From assembly GCF_025370935.1 (NCBI RefSeq), contig NC_133483.1, positions 978,487 to 1,042,486 on the forward strand: 64,000 bases of DNA. Reading direction: 5' to 3'. Position 1 is the stretch's first letter; the number at the start of each line of letters is the position of its first letter. The position numbers and the translations under genes were made by a program. The stretch comes from Choristoneura fumiferana. Lineage: Eukaryota > Arthropoda > Insecta > Lepidoptera > Tortricidae. Positions 10,158 through 21,379 of this stretch are shown piece by piece. A model generated the notes under the pieces. That model ran no database searches. It was not told the DNA's origin and worked only from the letters and a program-made list of their open reading frames with translations.

Positions 10158-11930
10158 TATCCTCATGGTCCGATGGTCTGACTAATTAGAATAAATAAAT
10201 CCTGATAGTCCGACGTGTCGGACAACGTTGTCGGCCGGCCGGAGGGTTATTTGCAAAGGTAAATAAAAATAACAACAATTTTCAAGGGTGAATTTTTAAA
10301 AACGAATCTAGTTTCCCTCTTCCAATACGTTTGGGATGTTATGTTAGCTCACATTGTCTGTTCTAAATATCGACACGTCAAATTACGAGTACTCTTACTA
10401 ATATAACGCATCCAATGTCGACACAAACCCATCAATATATCCATTGCGTAATCTCTGTCCCCGTATATCGACACCTCACTCACTCAGCATTCATCGTACG
10501 GCGTCTTAACTCAATAGATCGCCTCTAGCATGATTAAGTACTCCTAAATTGGTTGGCATCGGTTAATAATGAATGTCGTGAAGTTTTCTATTAGACAATA
10601 GTGATGACCTGGTTCTGTTCAGCTTGCATTTAATCCTAGCTAGATTTAGTATATGAGAATAAATTAGAAATTTGTGACGCAATACCTAGGCAATAGCGAA
10701 TTCAGATGGATTTGGAACTAGGATGGCACGTAATTAAATATTTAATTAGCGATTCTGTGTTTTAGAGTCATGCATAAATTAGTTTTTCGTCCTCAATTAT
10801 TACGAGCATAATGTGAATAGGTTAGGTCCCCGGATTTGCCCTCGCAGAGGACTATAAAAGAGCTAGCTCGCTCTCCATGAAGTAATATATTGAATCAGAC
10901 GTTACATTGCCCTCCGCTGTTTGCTACGGCTTGGGTCTAATTTCAACAATAGCAGTTAATAAAGCTGATAGTAAGTAAATAAAAAATCAAGTTAGTTTTA
11001 TATGACGATTAAAATTTATTAATATTTTGTGGGTAGTTTTGTTTTGTTTGAGAAACATAGGTGGGTACTTAGGGAGTTACAGTGACAAATTAAAACGGTT
11101 GTTGTGTTTTGTTTGTTGTGTTGCTCTGAAGTTGAGCTCTGGTTGAGTTCGAAACGTGTCAGTGTAGTGTGGTGGTGGTGATAGATGAGTTTGTGAGATT
11201 TGTGTGTGTTTTTACAGCGTGGAGGTGGAGGAACTGCATGAACACGCATATTTTGCATAAACGTAGCTATCATAAGGTCGCGGGTGAGCAAAGAAATTAT
11301 TTTAAGTCATAGTTACTTTTTTCAAAGCAGTTTCTAAATTTTTTTTCGTTTGAAGTCTTGGATTAAAAAACCTTGGAAAATAAAAATTGTTGGGATATTG
11401 ACTTTAATAAAACTTAAAAATGCATTAAAAAAACGTTCTGAGTTGTCTTTTCTCGATCTGTAACGTTGACACTCGTTGACATCAAAATCTTGTAAATTTC
11501 TACCTAACGACATAGAAACTATATTGAATTAACAACCTGTTTGGCAAACTATTTAGTTGGTAATTCATTCGGTAACTCAAGGCTAGGGCACCTGTTGTGC
11601 TAGTGGGTTCTAAACATACAGCACTTATATCAGGAGATGGCACGCTTTGTCCTCTACCTACCAAAAATGATAGGCAATAATCACATTAGTCCTGAGAAAT
11701 ATTTAGTTATTTCACAGATTACACAATAATTACTATTTAGAAGATTTGACACTAGCTTTTGATAGTTGCTGTTGATTAAGGGACATTAGGTATTTTTAAT
11801 TTGAGTTTGAATAGGTTAAACCACTAGGCCACCACGGCCAGTAATATTACTAGGTAGGTATTTTCCTCTCCACATTGGCACAGGCGACAGGTCAGGCTGG
11901 AAACGTATTTACTATAATTATTGCATTCTA
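10158..11930. other. mostly unassigned; weak TATA-type promoter candidate
   Basis: No gene supported. A TATAAAAG box lies at 10854-10861 in CTATAAAAGAGCTAGCTCG, and a GTAAGTAA donor-like string lies about 110 bp downstream (near 10970). Together they could be a pol II promoter and first exon, or a decayed LTR; neither is established. The rest is AT-rich. Confidence 0.25.
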
Positions 11931-11931
11931 A

Positions 11932-12072
11932 AGCCGATTTTAGACTTGCAAGAAAAATCGTGCAAGTTTCATTACATTGCGGCGCTCGATTGACCACTAC
12001 AAACTCGCTGGCTTTACGGCCTCGCAATGTAATGCAACTTGCACGATTTTTCTTGCAAGTCTAACCTCGGCT
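11932..12072. mobile_element. palindromic MITE with about 50-bp arms
   Basis: Arms AGACTTGCAAGAAAAATCG (left) and CGATTTTTCTTGCAAGTCT (right) pair, continuing into TGCAAGTTTCATTACATTGC and its inverted copy. Flanking TAA at 11929-11931 and 12073-12075 fits a 3-bp target duplication. Non-coding. Confidence 0.8.
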
Positions 12073-12660
12073 TAATATTGCGGCTGTCTATGGTTTGTCA
12101 TTTGTGCTCACTACCAGTTGGCTCCTGTTTCTCATAAAATTAGTGTTTTGTCTCGTAAATTGAATGAGAAAATGAAACAAAATACTAATATTATTAGGCT
12201 AATGCCCTTCGGAAATTGGGCCGTGGTAGTAAACATGTGACTTGTTCATTTGCTACCATATTTCATTGCGAAAAAGTGACGTCTCCAGTCTTTAGTACTC
12301 TGTGGTTCTAAGCGCCGAAGTCAGTATGTAAGGTCGCCGGTCGCAGCGCAGTCATTTGTCTTACGATGTACGAAACCCACACAGTAAGTAATCGTACGTA
12401 GTTTCGATACTCGTTTCCAAGGAGTAGCTGAGACTATATATTTAAATAAATGTTGTTAGAGTTATTCAATCTACTAAGCATCCTTGTGTTAGGTCCTAAG
12501 TGCCACTGTGAACTAAAACCAATACTTTATTATTTGCGATACAATTTAGTCTTTAACAAATAATTAACAAATCCTGAAATAAAGATTTACTGGACTAAGT
12601 AACTAATAAGTATTTATAAAAAAATATTTACAAAACTAAACTAAATATAAACTACGACTA
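12073..12660. other. no recognised feature
   Basis: AT-rich DNA, no gene or repeat family recognised. Confidence 0.35.
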
Positions 12661-13345
12661 AAATTGCAAAGTAAAAATGTCGTTAAGATTTTCTGCCACA
12701 GGCATTGACCCCAAGACACTGGCCGCATTACCTCTCTGAACCGTCATTCCTAATCTTTGCGAGAGGTACCTAAGCGCCAGCAGCCCTGTAGGGCTACTGC
12801 GAAACTCGAAACTCGAAGTTCGTGTCGTGCGGTCCCTCTGACACTTATACTATTTAATACGAGAGCGAGCGGGACGGTACGATACGAACTTCGAGTTTCG
12901 TAGTAAATAGCCCTGCCGGGGTCACCTGAGGCCAAAACCAGAAGAGATGACAGATCCTTAACAAAAAGTTTTGTGTGTCTTGTGACCATGGTCCCATTGT
13001 CTCAAAAGCAAGCGCCGCAAACTCATGATAGTTTGTTAAAGCTGAGTATTTGCGGCGCTTGTTTATCTGAGCTTGTTCAGCAGCCGCCCCAGCTCTGAGC
13101 GCGGTGCTCTGGATGTGAGACGCGGCAAGAGTGTTGACACACGTTGCGTCCCACGCCAGAGTTCGTCCCAATTTGGGACGAAATACGACTTAAGCCGAAG
13201 GCACTAAGGTGGCACCATCCAGCCTTTTTCCGTCGTCCCTCAACAAACCGTACGGCTCTAGAGTTGCTGGAATTGATGCGGTAGTGAAGAGCCCGACGGA
13301 TGTGGATACATATAACTTTCGGACTAATTAAATGTGTACTACTAC
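12660..13345 (-). pseudogene. retroelement-type C-terminal protein remnant, split by MITE
   Basis: Read on the minus strand in several frames, this encodes pieces of a protein tail that I recognise from many animal retroelement-like predictions. The pieces are LLRDDGKRLDGATLVP, then GRTLAWDATCVNTLAASHI, RAGAAAEQAQINKRRKYSAL, FAALAFETMGPWSQDT, DLSSLLVLASGDPGRA and, after the MITE, RYLSQRLGMTVQRGNAASV with a stop near 12660. The D-G/WD-T-DT layout resembles a PD-(D/E)xK-type restriction-like endonuclease region, which is inference. Frame changes near 13180 and 13240 and the insertion at 12787-12916 make it non-functional. The host-gene alternative cannot be excluded without a search. Confidence 0.6.
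12787..12916. mobile_element. palindromic MITE, GGGCTACTACGAAA family
   Basis: Same family as 207-331: GGGCTACTGCGAAACTCGAA at the left, GAGTTTCGTAGTAAATAGCC at the right. It interrupts the retroelement-like remnant between the S-G-D-P and R-Y-L-S-Q-R segments, so it is younger than that copy. Confidence 0.8.
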
Positions 13346-13654
13346 GGATACGTATATCGAGTTGTTGTTGTTGGACATAATCTATGAATTGGAGTTTAGT
13401 CAAATGATGTTAAATTGCACTATCTGCTGAAATCTAATACTTTTTTTCTACTATAAAGGTGGCCGGGAAGAGAGCGCTCAGAAGCGTCTGAAGCTCTGAA
13501 CGCTTATCTTGGATTTTTTTCTCTTTATTACCTCTGTTTTATATAAGTACTGCTTACTATATTATTGTGCTTAATAAAAATTCACTGTATCTTACCTACT
13601 GTAATAAATGAGATAGTGAACATGTTTGTTTCTTTACTACCGCCATAGAATAAA

Positions 13655-13846
13655 GTAATTATACACTACCGCTATATGATTTCACGTTCAAAGGTTTCAA
13701 CAGATCGTGATAAAATTTGGTATGGAGATATTTAAAGATCCCGAGAAGGACATAGTATAGTTTTTTTTCCCAGAAATTCGTATAGTTCCCGCGCATGCGC
13801 GATAAAAGGATTTTTCGCAGGCGAAGTCGCAGGCAGCTATAGTAGT
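13655..13846 (+). mobile_element. Helitron-like fragment
   Basis: Contains 'aaatttggtatggagatat', 'cgagaaggacatagtatag', 'gtatagttcccgcgcatg' and ends GCGAAGTCGCAGGCAGCTAT, all degenerate matches to the Helitron-like copies at 53.6 and 63.4 kb. Confidence 0.5.
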
Positions 13847-14117
13847 GACAAAGTGACACAATCGTAATACAATTGCAAAATTTAATCAAAACCAAAATAG
13901 ATTACTGGCCCACTTTTAATTACCTTTGCCTTTTGTCTATATAATTAATTCGCCGGCACGTCACAATGTGCTGAATCAATTGGACGTGCGTTTGCGTCAC
14001 TGCGTTGCGCGTACGCATCCAAGATGGCTGCTATTGTCTCGGGCATTAGTATGCGGCGCTTGATACATATTTCAGTGTACTGCATATGTCATTCTAAAAG
14101 CATTTCTACATATAGAG

Positions 14118-14572
14118 GTACTAAGTAATATTATAAATGAGAAAGTTTGTCTGTTACTCTGTCACGCTGAAGTGGCCGACGGATTTGGATGATATTTGGT
14201 ACAATGACAGTTTAAAAGCTGGATTAATACGTAGCGTACTTATATCTCCAAAATTTTGGTACTTTCCGGAGTAAAAAAATATTATTTTCAGTTCTCATGC
14301 TCGCAAAGTTCGTGTTTGTGCTGGATCTAGGCGACATAAAATGACTTTTTATGCTCTAGTGCTTACCTAAAGTAAAATCTTCGTCTAAAACCAAGGCAAT
14401 TAGGTGTCAACAGCCACAAACAAAAAGTTTCTACATGTATTTTTTAATAATTTAAAATAGAAGTAAGATGTATGTAGGTATAGTCTTACTGGAAGATGAA
14501 TTCGTTTTTTCTAAGAAAGTAGTCCATTCTATGATTCCCGCGGGATAGCTTCAGAGACGAAGTAGCGGGCAA
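14118..14572 (+). mobile_element. Helitron-like element, tail split by a MITE
   Basis: Starts near 'actaagtaatattataaatg' and ends with CCCGCGGGATAGC...GAAGTAGCGGGCAACAG. The expected CTAGT terminus is displaced: a MITE (14573-14705) follows and TTAGT appears directly after it. The interior is diverged and may include other insertions. Confidence 0.5.
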
Positions 14573-14705
14573 CAGGGTGACTACTACGAAATTCAAAAAT
14601 CGAAGTTCGTATCGTACAGTCCCTCTCACTCTCGTATTAAATGTTACAAGCGTCAACGGGACGGTAAGATACGAAGTTTGAAATTTGCACTTCGTAGTAA
14701 AGCCC
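14573..14705. mobile_element. palindromic MITE, GGGCTACTACGAAA family (variant)
   Basis: CTACTACGAAATTCAAAAAT at the left and TTGCACTTCGTAGTAAAGCCC-type sequence at the right, with the core in the alternative arrangement (CTCTCACTCTCGTATTAAAT). It sits inside the tail of a Helitron-like element. Confidence 0.75.
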
Positions 14706-15111
14706 AGTTAGTAAATAAATAAAGCTACATGAAACAAAAACCAAATTGTCAGCCATGAAAGATAGCCGACACAGCATTGTTCTCATTTGAATAACACCAT
14801 CTATCCAACAGCGACCTCTCGCATTCATTGAAACGTTGTATGGAGCGATATTTTTAGTATGACTGACACAACGCCCTTATTATGTATATTTATACCTAAG
14901 TATTATGGATACGGCTGTTTGACAACACCGCGCGTGCTCAAAACGTGCAATTGTGTTTATGTATGAAACAGGTACAGTCAAGTCAGAAATACCCTCTGGA
15001 AACACATGAATAGAACGTGTTGATTAGGGTATTACTAACCTATGTATAAAACCTCTAAACGCCACTGTACTAACGGAGAAATGATTGATTTATAATTTAA
15101 TACATCGAAAC

Positions 15112-15260
15112 AGCCTGTCCGCGTGAAATTAGGTTATCGCGCGCTGTTCCCTCAACTGTGCATTTTTCCGGGATAAAAAGTAGCCTATGTCACTCTCTGG
15201 CCCATAAACTATCTCTATGCTAAAAATCACGTCAATCCGTCGCTCCGACAAACATACACT
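15112..15260 (-). mobile_element. Helitron-like fragment
   Basis: 'gttatcgcgcgctgttccct', 'ccgggataaaaagtagccta' and 'ctctggcccataaactatct' match the better-preserved minus-strand copy at 44706-44886 nearly word for word. Confidence 0.5.
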
Positions 15261-15910
15261 GGTGACATGTAAACGAACTCTTTGCGGCCTGTTTACATAA
15301 TAAATGTTTAGATTTTTTGATTTTGATGGAGGATGGACCTGGACCTTTAATAATAATCATATTCATTACCTTTGCTCCCCCCTTGGTAATTATTATCCCG
15401 ACTCTTAATTTTATCGTATTATTCCCATTTGATGAAAACAAAGCAATCGTTATACTCCATCATTAATTCATAACAGATCGATTCTCATTACGTCAGGTAA
15501 TTAAAGAAATCGCTAAAGCATCAAGAAGTTAATGTTGAAACGCCGAACTCCAATAGAGTGGAATAAGACAATGTGCTTTATTTACACGGTTGCGTGTGCC
15601 GTCCAGTTTGAGGCAAGTGTCAGAATGTTTGGTAAAAACGTGATGTTTTAGAACAAGTTCGCGATGTCACGGTGTTTGTTTAATTTCTTAACTGTGGTAT
15701 TTGTTTTTTTCGTTGTCACTGGCCAGTTGGTGAGGGATAAATCGTCAGTCCATCTCGCGGCTTCCTTCTCACATTTTCTTTGTCTCACACTTTAGTACTT
15801 TCTTGCCTAATTTATTTTTCATTCCCATCTTAACTTTCTTCTAAACTGCAGTCAGCTCCTTCTTAACTTCTTAACACTGATATTTGTGCCATCGCTGCAT
15901 AAATCTTTTT
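15261..15910. other. no recognised feature
   Basis: Unassigned. A short 'gcggcctgtttacataataa' near 15284 resembles the end of the LINE 3' region at 31.8 kb, but the match is too short to call. Confidence 0.3.
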
Positions 15911-16187
15911 AGATTGGTTTATGGAGTATTTTTGTATTTTTTATTTCCACTCAAATTTTTGTTACTTTTACGGTCATCTCGTAAAATCCATATCGGAATA
16001 CAAACTGAAACAGATGCACAGAAAAACCAGAAAAAGAGACCAGCGCTGGTAATCGAACCCAGGTCCTCAGCAATCCGTGGCTGCGTGCTATAACCCTACA
16101 CCACCGCTGGACAGGATCTAGAACACGAAATTTTTCCTATGCATACATATCTCAGGTGTGCTTATTTCTACTACGTACGCTAACTTA

Positions 16188-17795
16188 TTATTATTATTTA
16201 ATTATTTATATAATGCACAGGCAGCTTATAGCTGATGCGTGCATATCATTGTTCACTTGTGTAATTGTCTTCAAAAGTACTTATCTCAAGTCTGTTTTTA
16301 AAAGTATTCACTGAAGGTGCACTGATCACTGTCTCGGGCAAACTGTTCCACTGTTTTCACGACGCGGTTGCCCCAGGAAAATGGCGCCTGGGGTTGCTTG
16401 TACTTAGAGTGCGTATCAGTTTCAGAGAGTGACCTCGCAGCCTCTCATTCATGCTCCGTGTAAATATGTCACTTAGTTCAGGTACATTATAGTGTCCGGT
16501 CAATATCTTGTAGGTTTCGATCAGATCACCACGCTGCCTCCGCCTGTCCAAGGTGGTAAGTCCCAACTCTCTCAACCTGTCTTCATACCCCCTGTTACGC
16601 AGACATGGTACCATTTTTGTAGCTCTCCTTTGCACTCTTTCTAAAAGGGTAATGTCCTTTTTGAAGTATGGGTTCCAGATCTGGAAGGCATACTCCAACA
16701 ACGGTCTCACATAAGTCTTGTAGAGTTTAAGGAAGAGGTTCTTGTCCATGTAGTGAAAGGCCTTTCGAATTACGTATAACAGGGAGTTGGCTCTCTTAGT
16801 AACACCTAATATATGTTCTTCCCATTTTAAGTTCTCAGTAATGATTACACCCAGATCCTTTTGAGAAAAAACATGATGTAAGGGTTTTGGACCAATACAG
16901 TAGGTATACCTGGGATTATTGTTGCCAATATGAAGTACAGTGCACTTATCAGCATTCAATGTCAAAAGCCACTCCTTTGTCCATTGCAGAATACGGTCCA
17001 GGTCCCCCTGAATGACGTTGTGACTGACAAGTGGATTTCCCATAATCTTTGTGTCATCAGCAAATAGAAACAATCCTGATTCAACAATCTGATTCAAGTC
17101 CGTCAAAAACAGCCCAAACAGTACTGGGCCAAGCACCGAGCCCTGCGGAACTCCGCTGTGGACGCCATGAGGATCCGACAAGTGTTCTCCAATCCGAACA
17201 CAAAAAGTTCTTTCTGTCAGAAAGCTCTCAATCCACTTGTGAAGATGGCCTCTAATACCAAAATGTTCGAGTTTGGCGAGGAGCCTTTTTATTGGGACAC
17301 GATCGAAAGCCTTTTCATAATCGAGGTAGATCACATCAGTCGGAAGTCTTTCATTCCAATTTTTCGTCCACTTATCGACGCAACACAGAAGATTAGTTAC
17401 AGTAGACCTCCTCTGGGTAAATCCGTGCTGCTCCTCAATAATGATTTGCTCTTGGGTGGCAAAATCTCTAATCTTGTTAGCGATAATTTTCTCCATTGCC
17501 TTACAGGTTATACTGGTAAGGCTTATAGGGCGATAATTTCCAGCCAAAAGCTTGTCTCCCTTTTTGTAAATGGGGGTAACTGTGGCATTCTTCCAATCAA
17601 GAGGTAGTTTATGCTGGGTAAATGACAAGGTCATTATATGGGCTAGCTGAGGGGCGATGAGTCTTAAGCACTTCTTGAGTAAAACTGCAGGTATTCCGTC
17701 AGGTCCCATTGCCGTGCCATCATCAAAACTTTGAATTGCTCTATAGACCAAATCGGGTGTGAACTCTACATTTTCAAGCGAGTTCTCTATTCATT
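16188..17795 (-). mobile_element. 5'-truncated CR1/Jockey-superfamily LINE
   Basis: Contains the reverse transcriptase ORF at 16357-17751 and a 3' end terminating in a TAA/ATA-rich tail (TTATTATTATTTAATTATTT at 16188-16207 on the plus strand). No endonuclease is left: coding homology stops just upstream of the start of the RT frame, near 17795, where sequence of the host retroposon resumes. Inserted in minus orientation in retroposon copy A. Confidence 0.85.
16357..17754 (-). pseudogene. LINE reverse transcriptase, 5'-truncated
   Basis: RNA-directed DNA polymerase of a non-LTR retrotransposon, used for target-primed copying of the element RNA. A single frame of about 465 codons carries the fingers motif NYRPISLTS, the catalytic YLDYEKAFDRV, SGVPQGSVLGPVLF, and the FADDTKIMG active site, followed by the thumb and the RRQRGDLIETYKIL region. 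The frame has no ATG at the start; the coding sequence runs in from further upstream (E-F-T-P-D-L-V-Y), so the copy is N-terminally truncated and lacks the apurinic-type endonuclease. Near 16360-16380 the frame changes: the expected continuation (V-V-K then Q-W-N-S-L-P-E-T) is in other frames, so the last 25 or so residues are lost. The RRQRGDL tail suggests a CR1/Rex-like clade. Not a host gene. Confidence 0.9.
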
Positions 17796-17929
17796 CTATG
17801 CAGCAGCACTAGCGATATCTATGTTCCGCTCTCATCGAGAGACGTCACACTCTTTCGGAACCAACCGCTCACCCAGACAAGAGATGTCGCTACTAAGCAA
17901 TCAAATTATGATTGGTTTTTTGGAGTCTA

Positions 17930-19134
17930 AGTCGTTATACTGTTTCAATTAATATCTCAACGGTTATCATTCATATTCAGATGTGAAAGACCATATTACC
18001 TTAATCATCACGGTGACCATCAGTCATGTGTGATGATCTAGTTTAAAGCGATCAATTACCAGATGATGGATGACGATACATAATACAACAATTACTGTAA
18101 AGGTCAAATTTGACAAATCACTTGACCGTGAAAATGGTCACTGGTTAATGATTTGAGATGTTAAAATTGAAATGGTAATTACATAATTTAAGTTGACCTT
18201 TTCGGTGTGTAGTTATGTTTAAAATCATTATTGAATTATCTGATGAGAAATAGGTAATTAAATGTTTGAGTATTCTTTGCTTCTTTTTGTCGTAAAGGCT
18301 GCTGAGAAGATATCGCTCTAAAGTGATCCACCCTTGCTTATTTTGTTTTCTTTTTGTATCTACTTCTGTTTTCTGTACCTTATTATAATTATTGTGGTGT
18401 TGTAAAATGCTGCCATTAAATAAATTAAGCAATTGGAGATGAGATGTGTAAAATATCTCAATTTTCAAAGTAGAATCATCAAGCAAGAGTCCGTCCTAAT
18501 AATTATTTTTTCGTTTCAGGTATGTACAGTCTGCACGCGTTACGTCAAAAGGTTTGAATAGTGTCTGAAAAGCCGAGTTATGTCAGAGCAATCTTATTGT
18601 TCTCATGAATATAAGTTCTCGTGAATATAAATACACTTTCGACGGAAGTAAATAAACCACACTATGTCCGTAGGTCAACGGCTACGCAACCATCGTGCAT
18701 AACTGTTATAATCGAGTCTATCTTAAATTCGACATACACTGCGCGTTGTGGACGGGTTCATTTCACGGTTTACGAGCGGTTTTTCGATGGATAGTGCTGT
18801 GGCGATCGTGCTGGGACCGTGATGGTCGGAGGTGAAAGTAACGCGGGCGGCAATTTGCGCCATAATGGTAAATATTATGCATTCCACCGATTTTGGCGTG
18901 GCATACTTTATGAGACAGAAGGTATTGCACCAGTTTAATCTGGAACTCGATTTAATACGGACATGATTTGGATAAAGTAAGTAAGTGATATTGAATCTGG
19001 GGTAAATTAAGAATGTATATGTATTAAGTATGTAGCTGAAAGATATAAAATAAATAAATGTGAAACTGAACTCTAGTGTACATTGGTGCGATTGCATTAA
19101 AGCGAAGAAGTACAGAATCGTTACACAAATAACC
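17930..19134. other. unassigned; candidate recursive splice site at 18519
   Basis: AT-rich non-coding DNA. At 18503-18525 a pyrimidine-rich tract ends in TTTCAG and is followed at once by GTATGT, i.e. a 3' splice site joined to a 5' splice site. No exon is visible around it. Open frames at 18.1-19.2 kb lack any recognisable domain. Confidence 0.3.
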
Positions 19135-19552
19135 TGACCAACAAAAAAGTTGGAAAACCCCCGACTTTGTCACTTCAAAGTTCAATATCTCAAAAACAAA
19201 GCGATTTTGATTAAACATGTTTAAGAACCATTGCTAGGAGACCTGCTTTCAAATAAAAAAAAAAATAGGTCCCACACATGTTTGAAAGTAAAGTAAATAC
19301 CCATTATGCGTCTAAGTTTCCTACCGCAGCGAACAAAAGAGCTGATAATCTTGAAACGGCTGAACAGATTTTGATGAAACATGTCTAAGAACCATCGCTA
19401 GAAAACATGATTTCAAATAAAAAAACCGCATTCAAATCGGTCCACCGGCTGAAGAGCTACGGTCACACGGTGCTACAGACAGAAACACAGACAGACACAC
19501 ATAGCGTTCAAACTTATAACACCCCTCTTTTTGCGTTGGGGGTTAAAAAGAC
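19135..19552. repeat. interspersed repeat with internal duplication
   Basis: Begins AAAAGTTGGAAAACCCCCG and ends GCGTTGGGGGTTAAAAAG, so the ends are weakly inverted. Inside, two approximately 48-bp direct repeats (AAACATGTTTAAGAACCATT at 19215 and AAACATGTCTAAGAACCATC at 19377) and a CAGACAGACACAC block are seen. It matches a repeat type that I associate with Lepidoptera; the class is unknown. Confidence 0.45.
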
Positions 19553-19957
19553 TGTTTAAGTGACAGCATCTTGATATCCTTATACAGTTTAAGTCAAAGT
19601 AAAAGCTTACGTATTCAATTCAATGAAGACTTAACAATGGCGTCGGAGTCCAGACACTAAGAAACCAAACTTTCTAAACCAAACCCTTTTGTAATTGTAA
19701 CCGGTTCTATTTAACATATAGTTTCTTTATTAGTGTGAAAGTAACTCCGGTTTCTGATAGTGATAGTATGTAATTCAATCTCTATATTATTATAGAAACG
19801 AATCTCCTGTGAACTACGCTGCAGATTGCGGAGCGAACAGCTAGACGTTATTCTTTAATTAACTCAAGATTAGTTTAATCTAGATTTTCTCTTTGGCTTA
19901 ATTGACACTAACGATTTAATTTTGTTTCAAGGATAGATATTTTGAGCTGTCTTTATA

Positions 19958-20222
19958 AGTCCCACTGCTGGGCACAGGCCTCCTCCTAGAATGAGAGGGC
20001 TTGGGCCGTAGTTCCCACGCGGGCCCAGTGCGGATTGGGAATTACACACACACCACTGAATTGCTTCGCTGGTTGTGCAGGTTTCCTCACGATGTTTTCC
20101 TTCACCGTAAAATTTCAAACGTAATTTCGCACATGAATTTTGAAAAACTCAGAGGTGCGAGCCGGGGTTTGAACCAACGATCCTCTGCTTGTGAAGCCTT
20201 TTAGACAACTAGGCCACCACGG
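19958..20222 (-). mobile_element. SINE1, near full length
   Basis: Minus-strand copy with the tRNA-like head at about 20155-20222 (B box region GGGGTTTGAACC, A box region CTAGGCCACCACGG) and the 3' region GTCCCACTGCTGGGCACAGG. The CTATATA block before the tail is lost. Several substitutions show it is an old copy. Confidence 0.8.
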
Positions 20223-20654
20223 CTATTTAGTCTATAACTCGGTCGCACTGGTGGGCAAAGTGCATCTTCTCTCATTCTCTTTTGACCTTCATATCTCTCT
20301 ATCTAGAGCCATATATTTGGCCACTCGCTCAGTTCTGCGTCGGTCATCTGTCTGTAAGCCGAAAGAACTTCTTAAAGATCAAACTGACGCTAACAATAAG
20401 TAAATAAGCTTCGTCAAGAAAATAAAGATTTGACTACACTTTCCGCAATAATTTATTATATAAGAAGCTATAGGGAAAAGCGAGAGACCCACTAATCTCA
20501 ATGGTAAAGAAGCGTGGAGCGCAATTATCTGATAATTAGCGGATAACGACCATTAAACGATTAAACGTTCACTAACAAAGGCCCATCACTCATTGACATA
20601 ATAACGGTGACAATTAGATTAATTCCCAGTTATTTAAAGAAAGCTTATCTTTTT

Positions 20655-20800
20655 ACAAGCTTTTATTTAGTTTTACCTATCCCCTTGTCTGTCTGTAATC
20701 ATATCTTGCAAGTTAAATTCGACCAACTTCCAATAATTTGATTGACTTGAAATTTGGTATACTTATGTCAATACAATAATCTGGTAGTCACATCCTGGTA
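20655..20800 (+). repeat. interspersed repeat X, 5' part, MITE at its end
   Basis: ACAAGCTTTTATTTAGTTTT, 'ttgacttgaaatttggtata' and 'caataatctggtagtcacat' match the copy at 22680-23050 and the minus-strand copies at 21380-21645 and 60715-60950. The family is a common lepidopteran repeat of unknown class. Confidence 0.5.
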
Positions 20801-20919
20801 GTCCGCCAAGAATCGAAGTTCGTATCGTACCGTCTCTCTCAGTCTCGTATTAAATAATATAAGCGTTAGCGGGACGGCAATATACGAAGTTTGAATTTTG
20901 TATTTCGTTGTATAGAGCC
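20801..20919. mobile_element. palindromic MITE, GGGCTACTACGAAA family (variant)
   Basis: GAATCGAAGTTCGTATCGTA at the left, ATACGAAGTTTGAATTTTG at the right, core CTCTCAGTCTCGTATTAAAT. The left outer arm is eroded. Confidence 0.65.
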
Positions 20920-21379
20920 AGCTACCTCAAGCTGTCATATTGTTCATTTCATACACCTAATACCATGATCCCACTGGCAAGCTGTCAGCGTGTGCCGTTT
21001 CCCACGCCAGCAACATTCATATACACAATACGTATTTTATCTGTATGTGAATGACCGTTCATTTGTTTTCATTCATCCATGACGGTCTCTTTTGGTGGGA
21101 TTTTGGACCATGAAATTGGATAAGAATGCTGCGATTGTGAACGCTTCATGTGACTTATCAAACTGATACGCTAATTGGATACAAAGTGGTGATATAACAT
21201 GACAACCTAGAACTATAAGAGTATAGAAATTTTCGGTTTACTGTTGAACCGAAAAATCAAATGTAGTAATGTAGTTTAGTACAATTATTTTTATGCATAA
21301 ATATTCAAAGGCAAAAAAATTGAAAGTTTAATCATCACAAAGACGACGACGACATTCAACAGCATGAATTTTAAAATAT

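Larger units (their letters stand above)
15912..17929 (-). mobile_element. tRNA-containing retroposon copy A, split by a LINE
   Basis: On the minus strand the right part (17800-17929) reads from AGACTCCAAAAAACCAATC into 'ataatttgattgcttagtag' and the family body. The left part (15912-16183) contains the tRNA-like module (about 16033-16110) with B box GGTTCGATTAC. It then extends through ATATGGATTTTACGAGATG into a full inverted-repeat arm ending ACTCCATAAACCAATC at 15912. So this copy has a short stub of the arm 5' of the body and a full arm 3' of it. A LINE (16188-17795) is inserted in the body. No clear target duplication was found. Confidence 0.75.

Noticed and set aside
10854..10970. TATA-box first exon of a gene
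   Set aside because: TATAAAAG and a GTAAGT-like string are present, but there is no open frame, no conserved initiator and no downstream acceptor that can be tied to it; mentioned only as a weak candidate.
17158..17607. 149-codon plus-strand frame
   Set aside because: It is the antisense shadow of the LINE reverse transcriptase.
18145..19218. Minus-strand frames of 64-124 codons
   Set aside because: AT-rich, no domain, no splice or promoter context; consistent with chance open frames.
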